This document shows, piece by piece, positions 7,771 to 15,771 of a stretch of 17,228 nucleotides of DNA. The translations under genes and the position numbers were made by a program. The notes beneath the pieces are model-generated. The model saw nothing but the letters and a program-made list of their open reading frames with translations. It did not search any database and was not told the DNA's origin. Source of the stretch: an uncultured Chloracidobacterium sp. (GTDB lineage: Bacteria > Acidobacteriota > Blastocatellia > Pyrinomonadales > Pyrinomonadaceae); assembly GCA_937941715.1 (NCBI GenBank), contig CALDGX010000088.1, positions 1-17,228 on the forward strand, given 5' to 3'. Position 1 is the stretch's first letter, and every line of letters starts with the position of its first letter.

Positions 7771-9012
7771 ATGATCGAACAGCAGAAAAAATACGGGTGG
7801 GTGATCGTCGTTATCGCCGTTCTATCGCTTTTGATCAGTAATGGTTTGGCGATAGGCGGCCTGCCTCCGTTTTACAAACCGATACGAGAAGAATTTGTCG
7901 CCATTGGTGCCATTGAAGCCTCACGGGCCGAGACATTCATCGGAAACTCCGCAAACATTACCTTTATGGTATCCGGCGTATTCTCGTTGATCGGCGGATG
8001 GTTCATCTCTCGATCCGGCCTGAGGCCCGCGATGCTTTTGGGGTGCGTGCTGCTCGGCGGCGGGCTCCTGATCCACTCACAAGCTTCCACGGCCGAGGCG
8101 GTTTACGCCGCAAGAGGTCTGATGGGAGCATCACTCGGCTTCATCGGGGTTGCCCCTTGTGTCGTACTTGTTTCTAAGTGGTTTGATAAGGGCCGGGGCA
8201 CGGCGCTTGGCATTGTTCTAACCGGCACCAGCCTTGGTGGAGCTGCGATACCGCTTGTCGCCGCCCCGCTAATCGCTCGTTACGGTTGGAGATATGCGAT
8301 GGTCGCTCTAACCTCGATAGTTTGGCTTATCTTATTTCCGGCAATTGTCTTTTTAGTCAGAGAGCCAAGCTTGAAAACATCTGAGTCGGCCGACATCGCG
8401 GCGAACGACGGAATGACAATTGGCGAAGCGGTCCGCACACCGCTGTTTTGGGCTTTCGGGGCATGTGCCGCCCTAGTCTTTTATCCGATTTTCGTCACCA
8501 GCCAACAATTTATCCTGTACCTGCAGTCACCAAAGATCGGCGTTTCGGCGGAGACATCTGCGTTTGCTCAATCGGCACTCTTTGCGATAAGTATCGGCGG
8601 CAAGTTTCTCGCAGGTGCACTCAGCGACAGATTTCGTGCAATTCGGGTCATGGTCGGATGTTCACTCTTGATGTTCGCCGCGTCGCTCGTACTTCTACGT
8701 CTAACGGTGGATAATTCACTGTATTTTCTTCTGCCCTTCGCGATCGGATACGGCGGCACGTTCGTTCTGCTGCAAAGACTCGCCGCCGATTTTTTCGGGC
8801 GGCGCGAGATCGGCAAGATCCTGGGTCTCATAACGCTGCTCGAAGTCACGGGAGCCGCCATCGGCGGACGGATTACCGGCTATCTCGCTGATCGTAACGG
8901 CGGCGATTACACTTATGCGTTCTTCGGAGTTACCATTGCCTCGGCACTGGCATTTTTGGCAACACTCATAATATTTGCACTGCGAAAGGACCGGGTTAAT
9001 GATGCGTCGTGA
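7771..9012 (+). CDS. Major facilitator superfamily transporter
   Basis: A 413-residue inner-membrane protein with about twelve hydrophobic segments, beginning YGWVIVVIAVLSLLISNGLA. MFS signature loops are visible. GGWFISRSGLRPAML (~72-86) is the loop 2-3 motif A position, SKWFDKGRGTALGIVLTGTS (~134-153) lies between the fourth and fifth helices, and GALSDRFRAIRVMVG (~281-295) is the second-half copy of motif A. The overall pattern resembles monocarboxylate or oxalate/formate-type MFS carriers. Substrate and coupling ion cannot be inferred. An AAGG at 7760-7763 gives a usable ribosome binding site 7 nt before the ATG. Stop codon TGA at 9010-9012. The next gene's frame opens within the last codons, but its real start is about 100 bp downstream. 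Confidence 0.92.
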   Translation: MIEQQKKYGWVIVVIAVLSLLISNGLAIGGLPPFYKPIREEFVAIGAIEASRAETFIGNSANITFMVSGVFSLIGGWFISRSGLRPAMLLGCVLLGGGLLIHSQASTAEAVYAARGLMGASLGFIGVAPCVVLVSKWFDKGRGTALGIVLTGTSLGGAAIPLVAAPLIARYGWRYAMVALTSIVWLILFPAIVFLVREPSLKTSESADIAANDGMTIGEAVRTPLFWAFGACAALVFYPIFVTSQQFILYLQSPKIGVSAETSAFAQSALFAISIGGKFLAGALSDRFRAIRVMVGCSLLMFAASLVLLRLTVDNSLYFLLPFAIGYGGTFVLLQRLAADFFGRREIGKILGLITLLEVTGAAIGGRITGYLADRNGGDYTYAFFGVTIASALAFLATLIIFALRKDRVNDAS

Positions 9013-9097
9013 TTTGCAAGCGACATCGTGGCACTAGTTTTTCACGCTTCAACCCGATATGGGACGCACAAAGTGCAAGATCGCCGAACCACCGCAG

Positions 9098-9103
9098 TAT
9101 AAT
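9098..9103 (+). promoter_or_regulatory. Consensus -10 box immediately before the M14 peptidase start
   Basis: A perfect TATAAT lies 7 nt upstream of the ATG at 9111. No strong -35 is seen at 16-18 bp. The expected start point is at or within 1-3 nt of the ATG, so the mRNA would be leaderless. This helps choose 9111 over the upstream in-frame ATG at 9009. Confidence 0.5.
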
Positions 9104-9110
9104 AAAGTTT

Positions 9111-10910
9111 ATGAAAATAGCAGGGATCGTGGGCACCTTTTCTTTAGTCATTTTGGCCAATTTAGTGAGCTTTTCTCAAAGCTCAATGGGTAATGTCCCT
9201 ACGGAATGGCAAACTGAGGCCGAAAGGTCCAATTACGCGAAAACGAGCACCTATGATGAGGCGATTTCATTCAGCAAAAAATTGGCATCGGCCTCCGGCG
9301 GCCTGGTCCGCTATCAATCTTACGGCACAAGTGGGGAGGGGCGTGAAATGCCATTGCTGGTCGCCGCAAGCGGCAGTGCATTTGCTCCTGAGATAGCGCG
9401 AAGACAGGGAAAGGCCGTCGTTCTGATCCAGGCAGGCATTCACGCCGGTGAGATCGACGGCAAGGACGCGGGGCTCGCCCTCATCCGTGACATCGCCATC
9501 ACCAAAACGCAAATGGCGCTTTTAAGGGACGTTGTTATTCTTTTCCAAGTGATATACAACGTTGACGGGCACGAGAACCGTTCGGCATTCATGCGTATGA
9601 ACCAGAACGGACCAGATGAAATGGGATTTCGTGCAAATGCCTCGAATCTCAATTTGAATCGCGATTATATGAAGGCCGACGCCCCTGAAACGCGAGCGTG
9701 GCTGAAACTGTGGAACCAGTGGCAACCGGATGTTTTTGTTGACTGCCACGTCACGGACGGAGCCGATTTTCAGTACAATCTGACGTACGAATACGCCCAT
9801 TTTCAGGAGGTTTCACCTTCGATCAAAACCTGGATGGACGAGCATTTCGACGGCAGGGTCGTACCTAAGGTCGAGAAAGAAGGCAATTTGCTAACTCATT
9901 ACGTCGAGTTTGCCGGAAGAGAGGTGACCGGCGGCATCGCGACATTTATTCCGACGCCCAGATATGCGACTGGCTACACTCCGCTGCGAAATCGCGCAGG
10001 GCTATTGATCGAAACCCATGTTTACAAGGAATATCGTTCCCGCGTCCGCGGCACGTATGACACACTTAGATATTTCATCGAGGAAATTGGTAATTCAAGG
10101 TCGTCATTGTTTGCGGCCAACAAGTCCGCCGAAGCCGAAACGATTGCTCGTGGCAGATCATTCGAGCCTAACGCCAAATTTCCATTGACGCTATCAGTGA
10201 CTGACCGATCGACTCCGCTTGAATTCAAAGGAATTGAATATAAGATCGACGAAAGTCCGATCTCAGGTGCGAGACGTATAGTGTACGGCTCGAAACCGTT
10301 TAACATCACGATCCCGCGATATGACGATGGCAAAGTCGATCGATCGGTTGCCCCGCCGCTCTACTATGTTATCCCACCGCAATACAAGGATGTGATCAAT
10401 TTGCTCGATCTGCATGGGATCAAATTCGAAAGGATCAAGAAAGATCGATCATTTACCATTGAAAGCTATAAATTAACCGAGCAAAAATGGTCAACAAACT
10501 CTTTCGAAAATAGAATCACACTTAGCTGCAAACCGATCGCATATAGCGAAACACGAACGTTTCGGGCCGGATCCGTAATTGTCTCGACGGCTCAATCCAA
10601 TGCCAACGTCGCAATTCACCTACTCGAACCGTCGGGGCCCGATTCATTTGTTTATTGGGGTTTCTTCAACTCGGTCTTTGAGCAGAAGGAGTACGGCGAA
10701 GGCTATCAGATCGAGAAACTTGCCCTAAAAATGCTCGCCGACGACCCGAAGATCAAATCCGAGTTCGACGAAAGACTCAAAGATCCAGCGTTTGCGAAAA
10801 ATCCGCGAGCCCGCCTTAATTTCTTTTACGAACGTTCGCGCTACTTTCTCGATCAGAAGACCGGTGTTTATCCGGTCGGCCGGATCTTGGCTCCGCTCAG
10901 CACAAAATAA
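9111..10910 (+). CDS. Secreted M14-family zinc carboxypeptidase-like metallopeptidase
   Basis: A 599-residue protein with an N-terminal signal peptide (MKIAGIVGTFSLVILANLVS, then FSQ) and an M14 peptidase domain at ~45-325. The zinc-binding HxxE is H111-A-G-E114 in AGIHAGEIDGKDAG, and the third ligand is H213 in FVDCHVTDG. The substrate-binding NR pair is N183-R184 in NLNRDY. E301 in GLLIETHVYKEYRSR is the likely catalytic glutamate. Together these indicate an active zinc peptidase acting in the periplasm or outside. The C-terminal ~270 residues have no motif I recognise. The open frame extends upstream to an ATG at 9009 overlapping the MFS gene, but the signal peptide and the TATAAT just before 9111 favour the later start. 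The stop at 10908-10910 abuts the convergent tRNA-Ala terminator. Specificity (carboxypeptidase versus amidase-like) is not decided. Confidence 0.9.
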   Translation: MKIAGIVGTFSLVILANLVSFSQSSMGNVPTEWQTEAERSNYAKTSTYDEAISFSKKLASASGGLVRYQSYGTSGEGREMPLLVAASGSAFAPEIARRQGKAVVLIQAGIHAGEIDGKDAGLALIRDIAITKTQMALLRDVVILFQVIYNVDGHENRSAFMRMNQNGPDEMGFRANASNLNLNRDYMKADAPETRAWLKLWNQWQPDVFVDCHVTDGADFQYNLTYEYAHFQEVSPSIKTWMDEHFDGRVVPKVEKEGNLLTHYVEFAGREVTGGIATFIPTPRYATGYTPLRNRAGLLIETHVYKEYRSRVRGTYDTLRYFIEEIGNSRSSLFAANKSAEAETIARGRSFEPNAKFPLTLSVTDRSTPLEFKGIEYKIDESPISGARRIVYGSKPFNITIPRYDDGKVDRSVAPPLYYVIPPQYKDVINLLDLHGIKFERIKKDRSFTIESYKLTEQKWSTNSFENRITLSCKPIAYSETRTFRAGSVIVSTAQSNANVAIHLLEPSGPDSFVYWGFFNSVFEQKEYGEGYQIEKLALKMLADDPKIKSEFDERLKDPAFAKNPRARLNFFYERSRYFLDQKTGVYPVGRILAPLSTK

Positions 10911-10934
10911 AAAGACGAGCCGATTGGCTCGTCT
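10905..10934 (-). terminator. Terminator of the tRNA-Ala transcript
   Basis: Arms 10913-10921 and 10926-10934 (AGACGAGCC and complement) form a perfect 9-bp stem with a 4-nt loop. On the minus strand it is followed by TTTTATTTT, which runs into the end of the convergent M14 gene. On the plus strand there is no T-tract, so it mainly serves the tRNA. Confidence 0.85.
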
Positions 10935-10941
10935 AGCAATT

Positions 10942-11017
10942 TGGTGGAGATGAGGAGGATCGAACTCCTGGCCTCGGCATTGCGAACGCCGCGCTCTCCC
11001 AGCTGAGCTACATCCCC
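10942..11017 (-). tRNA. tRNA-Ala (anticodon CGC)
   Basis: A 76-nt cloverleaf on the minus strand. The acceptor arms GGGGATG and CATCTCC include the G3-U70 wobble pair that defines tRNA-Ala. The D arm contains TAGCTCAGCTGGGAGAGC. The anticodon stem CGGCG/TGCCG carries loop TTCGCAA (anticodon CGC, reading GCG). The T arm reads AGGAG-TTCGATC-CTCCT. Discriminator A and an encoded CCA (10942-10944) are present. It has its own promoter and terminator. Confidence 0.97.
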
Positions 11018-11030
11018 AAAAACCTCAATT

Positions 11031-11059
11031 ATTTTAGAATTGAAAACGGTTTGTTTCAA
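11031..11059 (-). promoter_or_regulatory. Sigma-70-type promoter of tRNA-Ala
   Basis: On the minus strand -35 TTGAAA (rc of 11054-11059) and -10 TAAAAT (rc of 11031-11036) are separated by 17 bp. The start point would be near 11024, leaving a leader of only about 7 nt before the mature tRNA at 11017. Confidence 0.8.
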
Positions 11060-11099
11060 GCGCCGTCACTGGCACCTGACGCTTACCCGCTCTCATTGA

Positions 11100-11354
11100 T
11101 CAGTTGACTGCACCAGCAGGCAACAGCGACCCCTTTGGGTCTGACGCGTAAGCTTCGCCGTTCTCGATCTTGCCGATGATACCGTGAAACACTATTTCAT
11201 CGCCGCCGAGCACGACCACTACATCGCCCGGACTGACTTGTTTCTCGTTCACCGGAAATTTGATTATCGTCGCGTTTCCGTTCTCCGCCGAAACGGATTC
11301 ATATTCGAAGGTATCAGCATTAAAGCTGAGCGTCTGACAAAAGGCTACTTCCAT
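11100..11354 (-). CDS. Small protein of unknown function
   Basis: An 84-residue open frame whose composition looks protein-like (acidic, mixed beta-strand pattern such as VVVVLGGDEIVFHGIIGKIENGE). I do not recognise a family. It has no signal peptide or membrane segment. The C-terminal half (QVSPGDVVVVLGGDEIVFHG) resembles small beta-barrel proteins in general, without a specific match. There is no Shine-Dalgarno site. A TTGAGA box, 18-bp spacer and TAGATT box (rc of 11361-11366) end 6 nt before the ATG, the same leaderless arrangement seen at other genes here. An overlapping plus-strand frame (11184-11444) covers the same DNA, but its translation is basic and lacks a promoter, so the minus frame is preferred. 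It lies downstream of the EEP gene on the same strand, 92 nt apart. Confidence 0.55.
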   Translation of the reverse strand: MEVAFCQTLSFNADTFEYESVSAENGNATIIKFPVNEKQVSPGDVVVVLGGDEIVFHGIIGKIENGEAYASDPKGSLLPAGAVN

Positions 11355-11360
11355 ACTATC

Positions 11361-11390
11361 AATCTACCATTAGACATTCTAAAGTCTCAA
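11361..11390 (-). promoter_or_regulatory. Candidate promoter of the 84-residue gene
   Basis: On the minus strand TTGAGA (rc of 11385-11390, 5/6 match to consensus), an 18-bp spacer and TAGATT (rc of 11361-11366) precede the ATG by 6 nt. The start point would fall at the ATG. The -10 match is only moderate. Confidence 0.4.
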
Positions 11391-11446
11391 ATCGCCGCAC
11401 AACTCGCGGTCGGCGACCGTATCCTCGCTTACTCATTGAATTGATC

Positions 11447-12655
11447 TCAAGACGAGATGATCCTAAAGTCAATGCCGATCGCGTCATGATCCGAAAGCGG
11501 TGTTCCTTTATGATCTACGAGACCACCGATCGTCTGCGGTTTTGCACCCGGAGCTATTTCGATCCCTTTCCCGGCAAACCAGTCGAGCCTGGCCGACACA
11601 TGCCCGCCGACACGGCCGGCAGCCCAAAAAATGAATGGAAAGCACCACTCAGGAACCCAGTCACGCAGATTCGTATTCTTTTCGATGCTTTCAATGTGGT
11701 AGTGCAGAGTCCCGGCACCGACCTCATTCAACGACCGGTAGTTGTATCCCCGCTTTTCCAGCATGCTGAAAAGATTACGCTCAAAGTATCGTTCTGGGTT
11801 TGGAAGATGGTTTTTTGCGACATTTTTGGGGCCCATAAGGACACGACGCCAGTATCCCAAAATCGCACGTGTTGAGTTTTGGGAGTTGAAAGTCGTCGTA
11901 TTCCAGTCGCCACCGATTATGACCGGCAACGGCGGAAGCGTGTCCAGATGGTCGAGCACGATCTTGATCTGCATTTGTCGGTGGGCCCGCGAACAGTGGG
12001 CATCGAGATGGATCGTAACAGCGCGAAATTTGCCGGCCGGGTGATCGATATCGGCGAACAATGCCCGCAGGCTGCCAAGACGCTTTTCCTTGCCCCACAT
12101 CTTGTCCTTTCCGTTCGGCAACGGTACCGCGTGAACGTTTGCCATCGGGTAACGCGAAAACATCGCGAGCCCATGTATCGAGAGCTGATTTTCGCCCACG
12201 ACCTGGGACTCGACGCCGCTGCCTTTTTGCAGGGCAACGTAAACCGGAGCAAAGACGTAATTAAGCTTGAGTTCTCGTGCTATGCCCTGTGCGACAAACC
12301 TGTTGCCGCTTCTGGCCATTCCATGGTCGAGTTCCGTAAGGAGTAAAAGGTCTTTGTCTTTAAGCCCATCGTGGTTTTTAAGGCCGTCAATGATCCCGTC
12401 ATAGACGTTGCCGCGTTCGATATTCCACGCGAGCGCCCTGACCATGCGGCAGTCCGCTCCAACCGTCGCTTCCGACAGGTTTTCGCCGACGACCGCGTTT
12501 AGAACGCGCTCAGCCTCAGAGCTGATATCCTTCCAGAGCGAGGACGCGTGCAGATCCTTTGTAGATCCGAATGTTAGAAGTTCGGGAAAGTGTTTATTTA
12601 GATCGTGTTCCAGGACCGATGGCGGATCGATCGATTTGTCATTATGCGGCGACAT
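11447..12655 (-). CDS. Endonuclease/exonuclease/phosphatase (EEP) family hydrolase
   Basis: A 402-residue cytoplasmic protein of the EEP superfamily (DNase I, exonuclease III, inositol phosphatase and sphingomyelinase fold). After a ~70-residue N-terminal extension, the motifs appear in order: WNIERG with N78, LTELDHG with metal-binding E108, TIHLDAHC with H216, GGDWNTTTF with D250 and N252, and the terminal LSDHDAIGIDF with D389-H390. All active-site positions of the fold are intact, so it should be a metal-dependent phosphodiesterase or phosphatase. The family is too broad to name a substrate. No signal peptide or transmembrane segment, so not an evident secreted nuclease. An AGGA lies about 8 nt before the ATG. 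The ATP-grasp gene ends 77 nt upstream on the same strand, so the two may form an operon. Confidence 0.88.
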   Translation of the reverse strand: MSPHNDKSIDPPSVLEHDLNKHFPELLTFGSTKDLHASSLWKDISSEAERVLNAVVGENLSEATVGADCRMVRALAWNIERGNVYDGIIDGLKNHDGLKDKDLLLLTELDHGMARSGNRFVAQGIARELKLNYVFAPVYVALQKGSGVESQVVGENQLSIHGLAMFSRYPMANVHAVPLPNGKDKMWGKEKRLGSLRALFADIDHPAGKFRAVTIHLDAHCSRAHRQMQIKIVLDHLDTLPPLPVIIGGDWNTTTFNSQNSTRAILGYWRRVLMGPKNVAKNHLPNPERYFERNLFSMLEKRGYNYRSLNEVGAGTLHYHIESIEKNTNLRDWVPEWCFPFIFWAAGRVGGHVSARLDWFAGKGIEIAPGAKPQTIGGLVDHKGTPLSDHDAIGIDFRIISS

Positions 12656-12732
12656 AAAAAGTCCTAGGATACGTCAGCGGCCGGCAAATGAAAAGGATGG
12701 CCGCAGCCGCCAATCGTGAATCGGACCGACGT

Positions 12733-13944
12733 TCAGTCGTCGTACCTTTCCTTGACCGGGGCAACCGCCAGAAAATCATTAGCGATCCTTTCAGAATAAT
12801 CCTTCATGAGTTCGTCGAGCTTTTTTTGATCACTGGTGCAAAAGATTAGCCCGACGTGTTTTGGCTTCTTGACACGGTAAACGATCTCCGGAGCATCGTA
12901 ATGCGAGGTGTCGGGTTCATCGACCTTGGAAAGTGCGAGAGTGATTCCGGCAAGGTCCTTTCGCAACTTCGGCAGTCTATAAGGCCGCTCAACGGTCGCG
13001 GTCTCGAGTTTTGCCCATTCGCGCCAGAGGTTAAAGTTACACGCCTGCTCCAACACGTTCGCGATATAAGCTCCGCCGACACGGCACGCTACCTCCAGAA
13101 GGAAAAATTCACCTGTTTCGTCGCTCTGTAAAAATTCCGCGTGCGAGACGCCTCGGTCATAGTCGAAGGCCATCAGCAATGCCCGATTAAGAACTTCCAG
13201 TTGTTTCCTCTGACGCGATCTGTACGGTACGATCGACGATGTAAACACACCGCCGTAATGCGACACCTTGAACGGCGTCGTGCCATATTGGCTGACACCA
13301 CACGCGACTACCTTGCCATTATTTACAACCGAATCAATATGGAAAACACGTCCCTCTATGAATCTCTCGATGACAAACTGCGACGGGTGATCGCGCCAGT
13401 TGTTGCGGTTGTCAAGGTCATTCAGGACATTCCAGACCTCGTCGGCAGTCTCACATTTGCGGATCCCAAATGCAGATACCTCGTGCCTCGGCTTTACGAT
13501 CCAAGGCCCCGGGACTGTCGCAAGGAATCGGTCGATCGCCTCAGCGTTGAACGCACCGATGAAATCCGGACACGGGATCCCGGCTTTGGACGCCAAATTT
13601 CGCATGGTCAACTTATCGCGAAAACGCCGCAAGTAAGAGCTGCCCATCCCGTCGATCTGAAGGTGCTCACGAGCCAGAGCGGCAGTTATAACGTCAAATT
13701 CGTCCAACCCAACGATACGGTCGATCGGGCGCGAACCGGCCAGATTTGTCACAGCCCTCACATAGTCGACCGGTTGAGCGTTGTCTTCGACGGTCGCGAC
13801 CTCATTAATTGCGGTCCATGCCCATGGCGAATCGAGCAACTTTTTTCGCGTTACGAGGGTAATTTGCCAGCCGGAGTTTTGAGCTTCTTCCAAAAACTCA
13901 TTTCCCTTGAATTCGCTCGCAATGCAGACGATGTGATGGTTCAT
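12733..13944 (-). CDS. ATP-grasp domain protein (carboxylate-amine ligase-like)
   Basis: A 403-residue protein with the ATP-grasp layout. The N-terminal Rossmann-like part (~1-100) contains RIVGLDEFD. Then come the conserved lysines K111 in FRDKLTM and K151 in WIVKPRHEVSAFGI. The adenine-side segment FVIERFIEGRVFHID includes E193. The metal-binding region runs HAEFLQ (E270) to FLLEVACRVGGAYI (E284, R288). Such enzymes form an acyl-phosphate and join a carboxylate to an amine or thiol, as in peptide or small-molecule ligases. The metal motif reads EVACRVGG rather than the common E-x-N-x-R form, similar to other single-domain ATP-grasp proteins in accessory pathways. Substrates unknown. No secretion signal. 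Stop at 12733-12735. A promoter candidate lies at 13994-14023, and the gene diverges from the M50 gene. Confidence 0.87.
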   Translation of the reverse strand: MNHHIVCIASEFKGNEFLEEAQNSGWQITLVTRKKLLDSPWAWTAINEVATVEDNAQPVDYVRAVTNLAGSRPIDRIVGLDEFDVITAALAREHLQIDGMGSSYLRRFRDKLTMRNLASKAGIPCPDFIGAFNAEAIDRFLATVPGPWIVKPRHEVSAFGIRKCETADEVWNVLNDLDNRNNWRDHPSQFVIERFIEGRVFHIDSVVNNGKVVACGVSQYGTTPFKVSHYGGVFTSSIVPYRSRQRKQLEVLNRALLMAFDYDRGVSHAEFLQSDETGEFFLLEVACRVGGAYIANVLEQACNFNLWREWAKLETATVERPYRLPKLRKDLAGITLALSKVDEPDTSHYDAPEIVYRVKKPKHVGLIFCTSDQKKLDELMKDYSERIANDFLAVAPVKERYDD

Positions 13945-13993
13945 AAACTCTGCCGGTCAACCCGCTATCGGCACGCCGGTTTCTGTCTTACTG

Positions 13994-14023
13994 ATTTTAT
14001 TTTGAATAAAAAGAATGGCACAA
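13994..14023 (-). promoter_or_regulatory. Candidate promoter of the ATP-grasp gene
   Basis: On the minus strand TTGTGC (rc of 14018-14023), an 18-bp AT-rich spacer and TAAAAT (rc of 13994-13999). The start point would be near 13987, leaving a leader of about 43 nt. It lies in the 147-bp divergent gap with the M50 gene; I see no comparably good plus-strand promoter there. Confidence 0.5.
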
Positions 14024-14091
14024 TTTAGCCTTAAATTCAATTGGGATCTCCGACGGGAACGTTCGACGCGGAGGGGCGGAAAAGAAGTAAT

Positions 14092-14790
14092 ATGGGTGAT
14101 ATAGACTTCGTCAATTTGGTGAGCCACTTGGTGATATATCTGGTGGTACTGCTGTTGGCGATCTCGTCGCATGAGGCCGGGCACGCCTGGATGTCTTACA
14201 AATATGGCGACGATACCGCCTTCATGCTCGGCCGCGTCACGCTTAACCCGGTAAAGCACACTGACCCGATCGGTACGCTTCTGATCCCGATCCTCGGATT
14301 TGTATTAGGCTCGGTCGGCGGAGCACTCGGCAACATTCCGCTGATCGGTTGGGGCATTCCGACACCGGTGAACCCGCGTAAATGGACCAAGTACAAGCAG
14401 GCCAACGTAATGGTCTCGATCGCCGGCATCGGAGCAAATCTGATCCTCGCGACCATTTCGTTCCTGATTTTCAAATTGCTGCTTGAGTTCAGCGTGATCA
14501 CGGCGGCGAATATCGACGACGGATTGATGAAACCGCTGATCATCCTCCTTCAGTACATGATAATGTTGAATGTTTCGCTGGCGGTATTTAATCTGTTGCC
14601 GTTTCCGCCGTTGGACGGCAGCAAGGTCCTTTCGACTTTTCTTCCTGAGAGTTTTCAACCTGTTTTCCAATTGCTCGAACAATACGGCTTTTTGATCCTT
14701 ATGCTCTTAGTCTATTGGGGCGTTATCGGGTTTATCATTCGGCCGGTCTTTTCTTTCGTGCAGTACTTGCTCCTTACCCCTTGGTTCTAG
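14092..14790 (+). CDS. M50-family (site-2-type) membrane metalloprotease
   Basis: A 233-residue integral membrane protein with the zinc motif HEAGH (H27, E28, H31) in the first hydrophobic segment. The third ligand, D175, sits in NLLPFPPLDGSKVL. Both are diagnostic of the M50 site-2 protease family (short, PDZ-less rhomboid-like class also seen in FeS-assembly and SpoIVFB-like proteins). It should cleave membrane-embedded substrates; the substrate is unknown. About six hydrophobic segments are visible. The frame is open upstream to a TTG at 14041, but the ATG at 14092 starts right at the family's conserved beginning and follows purine-rich GGGGCGGAAAAGAAG. It is the first gene of a tight plus-strand run, with trpS starting 3 nt after its stop. 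Confidence 0.9.
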   Translation: MGDIDFVNLVSHLVIYLVVLLLAISSHEAGHAWMSYKYGDDTAFMLGRVTLNPVKHTDPIGTLLIPILGFVLGSVGGALGNIPLIGWGIPTPVNPRKWTKYKQANVMVSIAGIGANLILATISFLIFKLLLEFSVITAANIDDGLMKPLIILLQYMIMLNVSLAVFNLLPFPPLDGSKVLSTFLPESFQPVFQLLEQYGFLILMLLVYWGVIGFIIRPVFSFVQYLLLTPWF

Positions 14791-14793
14791 TGT

Positions 14794-15771
14794 ATGAAAA
14801 AGCGCATTTTCAGCGGTGCCCAGCCGACCGGTGAACTTCATATCGGCAATTATCTTGGTGCTCTCAAAAATTGGGTGGCGTTGCAGAGCGAATTCGAATC
14901 GTTTTACTGCATCGTCAATCTCCACGCGATAACGCTGCCACAGGAACCGAAAGGCCTAAGGCAGAAGACGCTGGATCTCGCCAGGATATACCTCGCGGCC
15001 GGTGTTGATCCCGCGACGGCGACGATCTTTATCCAATCTGACGTTCCCGAACATGCCGAATTGACTTGGGTGCTTTCCTGCAACGCCCGTATGGGCGAGC
15101 TTGAGAGAATGACGCAGTTTAAGGATAAGGGTAAAGGTAATTCTGAACGGGCGGGCGTCGGCCTTTTCACCTATCCGATCCTCATGGCGGCCGACATTTT
15201 GCTCTACCAGACGGATCTCGTTCCTGTTGGCCAGGATCAGAAGCAGCATCTCGAACTCAGCCGCGACCTCGCGATACGATTCAACCGCGATTTTGGCGAG
15301 ACCTTCAAAATTCCTGAACCGTACATTCCCAAGGCCGGCGCAAGCATCAAGTCGCTTCAGGATCCGCTAAAGAAGATGTCAAAATCGGACGAGAATCTTA
15401 AAGGGTCGATCTTCCTGATGGATGCTCCGGAAACCATCATGAAAAAGATCAAGAGCGCCGTTACCGATAGTGGTACCGATATTTCATTCGACGATACGCG
15501 GCCGGCGATCAACAACCTCCTCACGATTTACCAGCTCGTAACCGGAAAGTCGTCTGAGGAGTGTGTCGCCCATTTTGAGGGAAAAGGTTACGGCCAGTTC
15601 AAGGGCGAGCTCGCCGAAGCGACGGTTGAATATCTTCGACCGTTCCAGGACCGTGTAAAGCATTACACCGACGAGGATCTTGGCGAAATTCTTAGGAACG
15701 GCGCGGACAAGGCCCGGACGATCGCGTCGGCGACCTTGGATGACGTTTATCACAAAACGGGGATCAAATAG
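14794..15771 (+). CDS. trpS: Tryptophan--tRNA ligase
   Basis: Tryptophanyl-tRNA synthetase charges tRNA-Trp in the cytoplasm. The 325 residues match the usual 320-340 for bacterial TrpRS. Class I signatures are present: GAQPTGELHIGNYLGAL, with the HIGH-type motif H16-I-G-N19, and KKMSKSDEN with KMSKS at 194-198. GVGLFTYPILMAADILLY and VPVGQDQKQHLEL are characteristic of TrpRS. Only 3 nt separate it from the M50 stop, and no clear Shine-Dalgarno site is present, so translation is probably coupled to the upstream gene. Its stop TAG at 15769-15771 is followed directly by the ATG of the ArsC-family gene. Confidence 0.97.
   Translation: MKKRIFSGAQPTGELHIGNYLGALKNWVALQSEFESFYCIVNLHAITLPQEPKGLRQKTLDLARIYLAAGVDPATATIFIQSDVPEHAELTWVLSCNARMGELERMTQFKDKGKGNSERAGVGLFTYPILMAADILLYQTDLVPVGQDQKQHLELSRDLAIRFNRDFGETFKIPEPYIPKAGASIKSLQDPLKKMSKSDENLKGSIFLMDAPETIMKKIKSAVTDSGTDISFDDTRPAINNLLTIYQLVTGKSSEECVAHFEGKGYGQFKGELAEATVEYLRPFQDRVKHYTDEDLGEILRNGADKARTIASATLDDVYHKTGIK

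Noticed and set aside
9009..9110. Upstream start of the M14 gene overlapping the MFS stop (ATGA)
   Set aside because: The extra 34 residues are basic and precede a proper signal peptide, which would then be internal. A TATAAT box lies just before the ATG at 9111.
11184..11444. 86-codon plus-strand frame overlapping the 84-residue minus gene
   Set aside because: The translation is rich in His, Arg and Tyr without family resemblance and has no promoter or ribosome binding site. The minus frame has both better composition and a promoter candidate.
13141..14028. 295-codon plus-strand open frame
   Set aside because: It lies antisense to the ATP-grasp gene, which has clear family motifs, and it runs on into the divergent promoter gap. 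Its length reflects few stops in this codon phase.
14030..14091. Extension of the M50 gene to the TTG at 14041
   Set aside because: The added 17 residues are hydrophilic and unlike the family N-terminus. The purine-rich stretch before the ATG at 14092 fits a ribosome binding site better.
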